A stretch of DNA of 64,000 nucleotides from Tritrichomonas musculus. Its lineage: Eukaryota; Parabasalia; Tritrichomonadida; Tritrichomonadidae. Position 1 is the stretch's first letter, and each line of letters opens with the position of its first letter. A program made the position numbers and the translations under genes. The notes below the pieces were generated by a model. It did not search any database. It was not told where the DNA came from and was given only the letters and a program-made list of their open reading frames with translations. This document shows, piece after piece, positions 27,401 to 34,900 of this stretch. The stretch is from contig JAPFFF010000004.1 in the NCBI GenBank assembly GCA_039105265.1, forward strand, positions 4,712,001-4,776,000, read 5' to 3'.

Positions 27401-28405
27401 ACTACAATAAAAGACCAATTAGTGGTTGATGGTCGAGTTATGATAAAAGGTTCAGATTTAAGTATATTTGATATTTATTCAACAAGTTCAGCAAAACAAG
27501 CACTTATTAATTTTGGATTAGATTTAGCAAATAAAAGTGAAATATTATATGAATTAGTTAATAATATTCCAAAATTATCTTTATACTTAAATAGTTCAAA
27601 AATAATAACAGTTAATAAAGATAAAGTTGAAATTAGTACTGATTTATATAAAAATAATGATAAATATTTAACTGAATCAGAATGTGATACTAAATATTTA
27701 GCTAAAAATGATGATGGCTCATTAACAATTAATACTACCGAAAGTAATATTGCAAGTTTCTTTAGTTCTATTGATTCTAATACACTTACTTTATTTAGAT
27801 TTGGATATAATGATACTTATAATACTGTCTTTATGTATAGGTCTTCAAAAACTGCTGATACTGGTGAAGTATTTATATATGTTGATGGTCATAGATTTCA
27901 ATCATTTAGCATGTTTGGTACTGCAAGAAATACAACAATTGATTCAAATTTATATGTTTCTGGCAAAATAACATCAAATGGTTCAAATACGATTACTCAT
28001 TATGCGCCAATTGAAGCTGGTGAAAATATTGAAGATTACGCACTTGGGAAACCTGTATTTATGTCTGGTCATGTGTATAAAAATGTTAATGGTTCATTCG
28101 TGAGTTCTACTGCAACAGATTCAGTTGATTGCATTAGTAGTGTTAAAATAAATGGTTCATGGAAAGAGTATATTGGTGTAATCACTAGTATTGATAAAGA
28201 AAAAAATAACATTACATTCGCTACACATGGAGACTATTTATTTTATGTTGATGATGCTAATTTATATGCAATAGGTGATGTGATTCTATATGATGGAAGA
28301 ATATTGGATGAAGATTATGCATTAACATTAAAGATTCAACAAAGTATTGTAGGAAAAGTGAGTGCAAAAATAAATGAACATATATTAGCGTTGTTTAAAG
28401 CTTAA
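24437..28405 (+). CDS. Fibre-like Maverick structural protein
   Basis: This 1322-residue protein is homologous to the 1719-residue fibre of element 1 (shared VVPKPESCTTLFTNYNI block; INFKCNTIDADNCFKL block near 205). The beta-rich N-terminal half is followed by a coiled coil (about 500-535) and a Gly-rich hydrophobic segment (about 540-567). Repeated AKNDDGSLTI units (about 910-930 and 1090-1102) and PEPVDLTKY linkers recall phage fibre shafts. The C-terminal domain (about 1190-1322) begins APIEAGENIEDYALGKPVF and looks like a compact fibre-end domain. It is probably a particle spike or fibre. A double-hairpin unit lies in frame at 26305-26334. Confidence 0.75.
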   Translation: MTAIITKQNAFDKAFISGYNAGGNGEFDNIHVKQDAIIEDNLIVKNNNIIDILSQTSQILDDHDNRITILENKPDSQSNLEYVDGFDEFIIDVKTLSKKETNECNILEIAVDLPETYSGNVFAITTSLGSGVISFANNKFTNPRIDYSDGQYVVSYIENDDYARLYMSKDILSDPFDLFTKGFIRITFVAPIKQTINKKDNKIINFKCNTIDADNCFKLFRSPLPDFYEIKSISQDDNYYIAYWGYDEGTEEFNTLIDGQTFEFNDEVFGTTFKLTKKGDTWIGNNYCVHIPESLKIIQNSDNEARITIAKNDANKFTLSHLVKFHSDQNALTFLINEGLLKINKGKLDYAGENDKEWWIDIVCEFDSGGQWVGGDYIATLTLNGKIYEIKVNVDATIDSPHYKVNSNNYFEYIGYHHTEKLINNKGIKLFMSTNPNLIFKIADVEYNNENTFEYLNGCGYYNVVPKPESCTTLFTNYNIQTSGVVIGENIESHMFVLNSLGNTVDVALNDISQLQNYCKQLESQIESMSNKVNWFDILQGIVDIGTMLIGFGPGLMRIGAAGIESLSRLSFAKSTVKEIEYVDEIIHDVDVLSPGVIEKQLDFASETTIIGSDNCYKYYLFDFPKKDSANGSELKSESKIDVSFIVDSDGEVISINNYDVDSDGNIVAVNSVVACNLIYEYPYLMVFSKNKPSNVSYKYIPKSKSVKLALGETLTNNQLLSAAATKKLIENHKQNMLSEIPTVDLSNYATLENLDEYAKAQDLQSYLKKQDILSTEKITQELSIATKFVNGTTNDEDKRTYITNLDRDLCNILMKSSLFVKGSCNNEDISGEYLYDSEDTEYYYYKKGENTFTIYFFYYNGTFRYNSNYVLDLESVSYSYEPEVYDKYCIPNMNFVKDNYALKSDIPEPVDLTKYVAKNDDGSLTIATTFTNNSPSLIVNNPYYPDIRLCNENSYVSLRYSPYTEEFMIKYKDVDMINCTYKSQKYKTTIKDQLVVDGRVMIKGSDLSIFDIYSTSSAKQALINFGLDLANKSEILYELVNNIPKLSLYLNSSKIITVNKDKVEISTDLYKNNDKYLTESECDTKYLAKNDDGSLTINTTESNIASFFSSIDSNTLTLFRFGYNDTYNTVFMYRSSKTADTGEVFIYVDGHRFQSFSMFGTARNTTIDSNLYVSGKITSNGSNTITHYAPIEAGENIEDYALGKPVFMSGHVYKNVNGSFVSSTATDSVDCISSVKINGSWKEYIGVITSIDKEKNNITFATHGDYLFYVDDANLYAIGDVILYDGRILDEDYALTLKIQQSIVGKVSAKINEHILALFKA
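26305..26334 (+). repeat. Tandem hairpin pair, copy 2 of the 38-bp dispersed unit
   Basis: CTTTC-CTAA-GAAAG is followed by CTGCC-AAT-GGCAG inside the fibre gene. It is nearly the same as 21744-21773, with changes confined to loops and the short spacer. Both lie in frame within a coding sequence, here giving PKKDSANGSEL. Confidence 0.75.
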
Positions 28406-28429
28406 ATGGCTATCTTTAAACTTATCCCG

Positions 28430-28499
28430 GCAACTTTGTTGCAGTCATGTCGCTAATTTTAGCGACTCGTTTACGAGGCTCTCAAACTGCAAGTTTGAG
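28430..28499. terminator. Cluster of four hairpins between convergent genes
   Basis: Four perfect stem-loops follow one another: GCAAC-TTT-GTTGC (28430), TCGCTAA-TT-TTAGCGA (28450), CTCG-TTTA-CGAG (28466) and CTCAAACT-GCA-AGTTTGAG (28481, covering the last codons of the minus-strand gene). They lie between the 3' ends of the fibre gene and the Cys-Cys orphan. They may act as a bidirectional 3'-end or insulator signal, or may be two stacked double-hairpin insertions. Confidence 0.55.
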
Positions 28500-29135
28500 C
28501 GATATGCCATACTTTATAAACTCTGTATAAACATTATTATAAGCATATTTTAATTCCTCTGATTTACCATCTTTTGTTATTAATATTTTATCTATTTTGA
28601 TAAATTTTGAAACACTAACTGCACAACATCCAGGTTCATCATCTTCTAAAACAAAATCAACTTTATCACACCTAGTTAACAATTTTATCATATTCATTAA
28701 TAGAGTTGATTTGCACACAACATAAGAGTTAATCCTTAAAGGGTTATCAGCATACATTTCAACTAACATTTCTAAAAATCTATTTTTTTGTTCAAGTGTA
28801 TCCAGCTCATTTCCTAAATCTGTTAAACCTCTGTTTGCCATGCAAACTTCGCTCTGCGAATCTCGGGTAATGTTGTTTGTTTGAGGTGTGTATTGAGAAG
28901 CATATTGTGCCGTCATCTGTGTAGGCATAGTTGGGGGAGGTATAGTTGGAGGGGGAATAGTAAAATTTACATTATTAGGTGCACACTGATTAATGGGTTG
29001 TATATTTGGATATGCCACAGGCGGGATACTCTTATTGGGAGATACTTTAATTTCGATATTAGTGTTTTGTTCTTGTTTAACACTTGCATCATTCTCACTT
29101 GATAATATTCTTGCTTGACGTAAAGTATTAGACAT
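28482..29135 (-). CDS. Conserved Maverick orphan with Cys-Cys core
   Basis: This 217-residue protein starts at ATG 29135, which is preceded by TTTATTTTTTTATAAAATG; an in-frame ATG at 29162 overlaps the stop of the upstream gene. The N-terminal half is disordered and Pro-rich (TIPPPTIPPPTMP). The C-terminal half contains VDFVLEDDEPGCCA, which matches the 176-residue orphan at 2220-2750. No known domain was recognised. A double-hairpin unit (28833-28860) lies at the border between the halves. Confidence 0.7.
   Translation of the reverse strand: MSNTLRQARILSSENDASVKQEQNTNIEIKVSPNKSIPPVAYPNIQPINQCAPNNVNFTIPPPTIPPPTMPTQMTAQYASQYTPQTNNITRDSQSEVCMANRGLTDLGNELDTLEQKNRFLEMLVEMYADNPLRINSYVVCKSTLLMNMIKLLTRCDKVDFVLEDDEPGCCAVSVSKFIKIDKILITKDGKSEELKYAYNNVYTEFIKYGISLKLAV
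28833..28860 (+). repeat. Tandem hairpin pair inside the Cys-Cys orphan gene
   Basis: GTTTGC-CAT-GCAAAC is directly followed by TTCGC-TCT-GCGAA, both perfect with 3-nt loops. It lies in frame in the linker between disordered and folded parts. Confidence 0.65.
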
Positions 29136-29158
29136 TTTATAAAAAAATAAAGGTTTAT

Positions 29159-29404
29159 TCATAATGTATACAAATTGTTAATAGCTCTATTTAACAAATT
29201 TCTGACCTTCATATTATATTCATATTTGCGTTGAATCTTATTACGTTTTGCTATTTTTTTTGGATCAGTTGGTATAGGTTCCTTTAATATTTTTCGATAA
29301 TATTGAAGACGTGATTTGATTTGTTTAAGTGTTGATGATGCAAATGTTTTTCTTTCGTGCCATTGTTTAAGAGGTGGTAGTGTGAGGCAATCTTGCTGGC
29401 TCAT
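29159..29404 (-). CDS. Small basic Maverick protein
   Basis: This 81-residue, Lys/Arg-rich, helical protein (IKSRLQYYRKILKEP; KKIAKRNKIQRKYEYNMKVR) lacks cysteines or membrane segments. It is divergent from the integrase gene across 17 bp. Its high positive charge suggests nucleic-acid binding; it may be the functional analogue of the basic protein at 3744-4136, though they do not align. Confidence 0.55.
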   Translation of the reverse strand: MSQQDCLTLPPLKQWHERKTFASSTLKQIKSRLQYYRKILKEPIPTDPKKIAKRNKIQRKYEYNMKVRNLLNRAINNLYTL

Positions 29405-29421
29405 TTAATACTAAATAAAAA
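29405..29421. promoter_or_regulatory. 17-bp divergent start region upstream of the integrase
   Basis: TTAATACTAAATAAAAA separates the ATGs of the small basic protein and the integrase. Read either way it gives an A/T-rich AAATG-type context. This is the third example of a 16-17-bp divergent gap. Confidence 0.6.
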
Positions 29422-31158
29422 ATGAATACTAGTAATTTACTTTATAATAACACGGATAAAATAATAAATGCTATAATAAATGAACAGAGATACAAAGATG
29501 ATATAGCAGATATTGAAGGAAATAATGATTTTATCTTTATTTACAATACAGTTAGAAAATGGATATGTAAAGAAATACATGACGCATTAACTGAAGATTT
29601 TCATTATAAACATGATACTTGGGATTATAGAAATATTACATATTATTATGACAAAATATTTACAGAGAATGATAATATACAAATAAGGAATTTTATATCA
29701 ATTAACTACAAAGAAATTCATGAAAAATTACTTGAGAGTATAGCATATCAGAGGCATAAAAACTATATGAATACATATCAAAAGTGTAAAAATAGATTAT
29801 TCGAAAAACTGAATAACAAACAAAAATATACTATAAGTCAAGCACGTTCATTGTTATCAGAAAATAATAAACTTCCAATAACTGAAGATGATTTTAGAAG
29901 ATTATATAATATATTTGTTGAAGAATGGAATAAAAGACAAGAATCTGAGACACCACAAAGACACATATTAAGAGACACATTCACTGATAAACTAAATGAT
30001 TTTGTTGTATTTAATCATGAAAGATTATTAAATAAAGATGAATTCGCTAGAGTTAGTCAAAATTGGGGGCCAACATCATTATCATTAGATGAATGGTATG
30101 ATAGATATGTTAACAAATTTTATTATCAGCCAACAACGCATACTACCTATACTATTCCAGAAGAGCAAAATTATATTGGATTTAAATCAGAGAACAAAAT
30201 AAGAGCATTACAAAGAATATTTCCTGGTAAGAAGGTTAATATATATGAACATACATCATATTTCCCATTAAAATCAAATAAAAAGTATCAATTGCATAAA
30301 GTATCATCGAGATATTCATATATTATTGATTTGATGTTTGTAGATAAACTGTGTTATCTTGTTATGATAAACGTTAACACAAGATATTTATATGTTGAAT
30401 TAGTGAACCAAATTTTGTTTGACAATGACTCAGAAAATAGTGAGAAAAGACAACGCTTTGCTAAATATGAAAAATCAGCTGATAACTATTTAAAGACACT
30501 CGATAAAATAATAAAATCAGGTGTCATCATTAAGCATTTAACATTTGATGGAGAAGGTTCGTTTAACTCGAGAAAGGCACAAAATTATTATAATTCTCAT
30601 GGTATTCATTGGAGAACTGCACCAAGAATGAAAATGGGTAATTATCCAGATTTTATGAAACGTGAGCAGAAACAAACAAAAACTGACCCTATGCATAGTT
30701 CATTAGGGTTGATTGATAGAGTTATTAGAACATTAAGAGATATGGCATATAACATGAGAGTAGGAATTATTACACCATCTATTATGAATGAATTAGTGAG
30801 ACAATATAATAATGCACCACATAAAACATTATCTAAATATGCTGGTAAAAGTGTTAGTCCAAAACAAGTAAATGATGATAAAGAACTTGAATCATATATT
30901 GTTATGAATATATGTAAAGAGAACTATAATATTATGATGAGTGATGGATTTTATTTAAATAAAGGTATGAGTGTTAAACTGTATAATGAAAAGGATGGAA
31001 TGATGAAAAGAAGGACAAATGTGCAACCAGGTAAATATAAAGTTATTGGGTTTGCTAATGGATTATATAGAGTTGTTGATGACAGCAAAGCTGGCTCCGA
31101 TAAAATCGGCGAAAAAAATAATATTCAATCAATACCTAGATTTAAATTAGATTATTGA
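29422..31158 (+). CDS. Retroviral-like DDE integrase of Maverick
   Basis: This 578-residue protein inserts the element into host DNA. The RNase H-like core begins at about 296 (YSYIIDLMFVDKLCYLVMIN) with the first acidic residue at D303. The second is D376 in LTFDGEGSF. The third position falls in GLIDRVIRTLRD (D432), where most integrases have Glu in a similar ER-x-x-RTLK motif, so this may be a DD-D site. The N-terminal 200 residues are helical. A C-terminal SH3/chromo-like part (about 510-550, GKYKVIGFANGLYRVV) precedes a basic tail. A double-hairpin unit near 31083 sits in that tail. It starts at ATG 29422 after the 17-bp divergent gap. Confidence 0.88.
   Translation: MNTSNLLYNNTDKIINAIINEQRYKDDIADIEGNNDFIFIYNTVRKWICKEIHDALTEDFHYKHDTWDYRNITYYYDKIFTENDNIQIRNFISINYKEIHEKLLESIAYQRHKNYMNTYQKCKNRLFEKLNNKQKYTISQARSLLSENNKLPITEDDFRRLYNIFVEEWNKRQESETPQRHILRDTFTDKLNDFVVFNHERLLNKDEFARVSQNWGPTSLSLDEWYDRYVNKFYYQPTTHTTYTIPEEQNYIGFKSENKIRALQRIFPGKKVNIYEHTSYFPLKSNKKYQLHKVSSRYSYIIDLMFVDKLCYLVMINVNTRYLYVELVNQILFDNDSENSEKRQRFAKYEKSADNYLKTLDKIIKSGVIIKHLTFDGEGSFNSRKAQNYYNSHGIHWRTAPRMKMGNYPDFMKREQKQTKTDPMHSSLGLIDRVIRTLRDMAYNMRVGIITPSIMNELVRQYNNAPHKTLSKYAGKSVSPKQVNDDKELESYIVMNICKENYNIMMSDGFYLNKGMSVKLYNEKDGMMKRRTNVQPGKYKVIGFANGLYRVVDDSKAGSDKIGEKNNIQSIPRFKLDY
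31083..31109 (+). repeat. Tandem hairpin pair near the integrase C-terminus
   Basis: CAGC-AAA-GCTG is followed by CCGAT-AAA-ATCGG, perfect stems with 3-nt loops. It begins ATGACAGC like the unit at 19093. It codes for DDSKAGSDKIGE, a hydrophilic insertion between the SH3-like region and the last residues. Confidence 0.65.
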
Positions 31159-31160
31159 TT

Positions 31161-31907
31161 TTATTCTTTATAGATTCCATTGTATTGTTTATATAGTCGA
31201 CCATATTTTAATACATAAATATCATTTTCTAATATACAATCTAATGCTTTATCATATTCATCATCATAAACAGCTTCATCAATTCTTAAAAGCTTTATTT
31301 TATGTTCTCTACAATATTCATCTTTTAACTTACTATTTTCAACTTGTTTAATATTACTTCTATGGCTTCTATCATCAATTTCAACAAGCAAATTAATTTC
31401 TGGTATATAAAAATCAAATCTGAGTAAATAATTATTTTTACTCTTCAGTCCTTCAAATGTTTTTTGTGTTTGAAATTCAATATGTTTATTTTCCAAATAT
31501 TTTCTAAATTTTTGTTCATTCTCATTAATAAATAAATGTGGTCTTGACTGATGGTGTATCCAATCATCTAAAGTTGTTTTGTAATATGAATCATTATATT
31601 TATATTTTAATTTTTGTTTTGTGCTTCTATATTCATCAATTAATTCACAACCTTCTTTTTGAAATAATTCATTAACTTTTTCTTTATTCCATTTTTGGTG
31701 TTGTTTTGTATCTCTATTCCCTCCTTTTAAATGGGGTCTTGAAGGTCGTTCTTTTTTCATCCAATCATACCATCTAACAGAATATTCATTGTTTTCATAT
31801 GTATATTTAATTCTTTCATCACCTCTATGGTATTCGCTTATTAATATACAATTTTCTTTAGCCATTTCATTTGCAACCATTTGTGTGTTCCATCTTGTCC
31901 TGTTCAT
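31161..31907 (-). CDS. PD-(D/E)xK-type endonuclease with two N-terminal repeats
   Basis: This is a 248-residue protein. Residues about 130-225 show the small-nuclease layout: ENEQKFRKYL helix, then FDFYIPE and LLVEIDDRSH strands (about 160-180), then a Lys/Asp helix and IKLLRIDE. The catalytic set appears to be Asp in FDF and Glu/Asp in EID, with Asp replacing the usual Lys of ExK. The N-terminus holds two related modules of about 60 residues (ILISEYHRGDERIKYTY...W and ELIDEYRSTKQKLKYKY...W), probably DNA-binding. It is similar in style to phage-borne homing-type nucleases. It lies 2 bp after the convergent integrase and upstream of nothing else on its strand. Confidence 0.65.
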   Translation of the reverse strand: MNRTRWNTQMVANEMAKENCILISEYHRGDERIKYTYENNEYSVRWYDWMKKERPSRPHLKGGNRDTKQHQKWNKEKVNELFQKEGCELIDEYRSTKQKLKYKYNDSYYKTTLDDWIHHQSRPHLFINENEQKFRKYLENKHIEFQTQKTFEGLKSKNNYLLRFDFYIPEINLLVEIDDRSHRSNIKQVENSKLKDEYCREHKIKLLRIDEAVYDDEYDKALDCILENDIYVLKYGRLYKQYNGIYKE

Positions 31908-31939
31908 GTCTTTGTCTTGTTATAAAAAAATATTTTTAA

Positions 31940-34900
31940 TTAATATTTAGCATAATCAAAATATTTATTATCATCTCCTTCTTCATAGTCTGTTTTTATA
32001 CATCTTTCAAATTTTTTCCTTGTTGATACGGTCATATTTTTGTTCATCTCAAAGCTTGGTTGACCTTTTGCTAAATCGAATGTTATAGAGTTCCCATTAT
32101 ATAATGCTTCATAAAGTTTCATAACATCTCCATTAAAATCTTCATTATATTTGTATTTAATAGAATTTTGTGTAAGTCCTTTACCTCTAATAACATAATC
32201 GATATCACCAGTAGAATCTGTTATTTTATGAGTATACATTTTTTTCATTAAAAAGTATGATTCAATAGCTTGAGGCATTTCTTTATGCCCATTTATCTCT
32301 GGGAAATCACAATGGAATTGACCAAGATTTTTACCAATTAATTCTCTATTGTATTTTTTATTGAATTCTTTTTGTAATAGCTTTAAATCATTAGATTTAA
32401 TCATAAATGAATCTGTATCTTGGTAATAAATGTGGCATCCGATATCAAAAGCTAAACACATTACTTCATTCATGATTCTCTTAGACATAGACAAAACTTG
32501 AATACCTAACAATGAAAAATTAAAATGTTTATCTATTTGTTTTAGAGTCTTAACTGCGTGGATATTAGAGTTGTTCAATTGAATATCTTCAACTATTTTA
32601 TTATAATTTTTTTGCCAAAATTTATCTAATTCATCTCCTTCACGTAAATATTTATAATCTTTTTCAACTGGTTTCTCTATTGTTTTACCATAACATGAAT
32701 TCATAATAAGTTTATAGAGATTTTGTAATGGATTATTTTGCTTTTTATATTCAAGTCTTTTATTGAAGATATCACTGATGCAATCTCTTATTCTATAATC
32801 TTTTTTACCATCCCAATAGTATCCACGTAAAATGTTAAACTCTATCTTTTGAAACTCTATGTAATCCTCTAATGTGATATTATCAACAATCATTTTTATT
32901 GATTCACCTTCTGGTATATAATCATTGTTGCAGTTTAAGCCGTTTATCTTTTGTACAATCAATGGAAAAGCATAATGTTTATTTATTTTTGTTATCTCAA
33001 TTTCTACAATATATGCGGATTGTTTAGAAAGAAATTCTAGGTTTAATTGTTCTGGTTGAATCACTTTAGGTTTTCCTTCAACTGTATACAATCTTTTCAT
33101 TGCAGAAGGATATAAACTAACTGCATCAAAATCTGATAGTGGTTTAGTTGTATGCCACTTTTTATTATAAGCAGTCATGCATCTACCACCATATATTGCT
33201 TTTGAACAGAAATGCCTAACATGTCCACCTAATTTATAAAGATTTCCATTAGGATAATATACTTTTTGGTTAAACACTTCATTTGCAAGAGATGATATAC
33301 TAATAAATTTATAAAGGTTAATATTAAAATTTTCTTTAAATCCTTCACGCAATTTTTCAAATCCAATTCTCAAAATATTAACATCTTGTTGGCAATAGAA
33401 TTCAGCATATTTGTACATGTCAAAGTGTTTTTCGTCTATTCTGCATCCTTCAATCTTATCGATATTAGAGTTAAATAAAATATAATCTTCATCTGTCCAC
33501 TGTTTATCTTCATTTAAGCCTGCTTCGCTTATTGTGCCAATATTTGTTTTTAGTCTTTCTAGTGTATAATATTTATATGGAAATATCTCTTTTTGTATTC
33601 CTTCTATATTAAACATAGATGGCAATTGTGATAATTTACATGATAATATTGGTAATGAATCTCTAAGATGAATCGTTTTATTATTATATTTTATATCTGC
33701 CATCATAGTTTTTGAACCTTTTATGATAGATTTACATAAGCCAAAGTTTGCAAGCATTCTAATATCATACGCTAAATTATGGAAATACACAACTGATTCA
33801 TCATCTAGATAATCTAATAATTGTTTATTACAATCTTCACCTTTAAAACATTTTTTGTGATTTCCATTTGCACTATGTACAACACACATATAAGGCTTGT
33901 GGATGCAAGGCATCCCGGGACTTTGTCCTTGAACACTAGTACTTACATCTGCTTCAAAATCTGCATACCAATAACTTTTTTCTCCATCTTTTTTATTAAT
34001 CTTTTTCTTAGGTTGTTCTATTAATTTTGTGCATTGTTCATCATTATAATCAAGGTCAATAAGGTCAATATTACTGTCTACATCTTTATAGAATATTGTG
34101 TTTAAAACCTTATATTGTCCAAATGTAATAGGAACAAAATAATTGTTCTTCATTAATATTCTCACTAGGTCAGAAGAGTTAATAAAATATCGTGCGTTTC
34201 TCCAGTGGTCGCTATTGTATTCTTTATTGTATTTGTCCTCTGTGCACTCACTTAAATGATTAATATAATATGTACTAAAAGGTGTTTTCTCTTCAAGGAA
34301 ATAATGTTTATTGTATATATTCATTGTGTGTGTTCTATTTGGTTCAGCATTCTCTATACCTAAATAATGTTTTTCTTTGTTATTTTTAGTAGATTTAACA
34401 GAGCGTTTTTTATTTATTCCATTTGCATCTTCATCTATGAATGATAATTTAATATGCAGTTTGAACTCCATACATAATTCATTTAGTGATTTTTGTGAGA
34501 GATATCGTGTGTTAATTCTTAATCGCATTTTATTTAGTGTAGCATCGTCATAACATCCAGTTTGTTGTAAAGCATAAATAAAACAACAATCATCTAATTC
34601 TTTTCTTTGTTTACCTTTTTTGTTTACTAGAGATGTGAATATTTGTAATTTTTTAAGATATTTTTTAACATTTAACGGGCAATTCTTATTTACTAAATAT
34701 TGAAAGAAACTACCACCAACATCGTTGTAAACGAGTTTGCCGGATGGCAAATCATTTTTAGCTTTAATACCTTTAAATTCATTAAATTTGACAGCACTAA
34801 ATAGACTCCATTCTGGTATCTTTTCTGCACCTTTTTCATAAAAATATTCTGGCACAACATTCTCAATATCAAATATAAAGTGATTTTCGGTAAGATTATT

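Noticed and set aside
2182-31158. Stop codons fused to TAAA as a Trichomonas-type polyadenylation signal
   Set aside because: About half of the plus-strand Maverick genes end in TAAA, but the AT-rich context makes this common by chance and most host genes here lack it.
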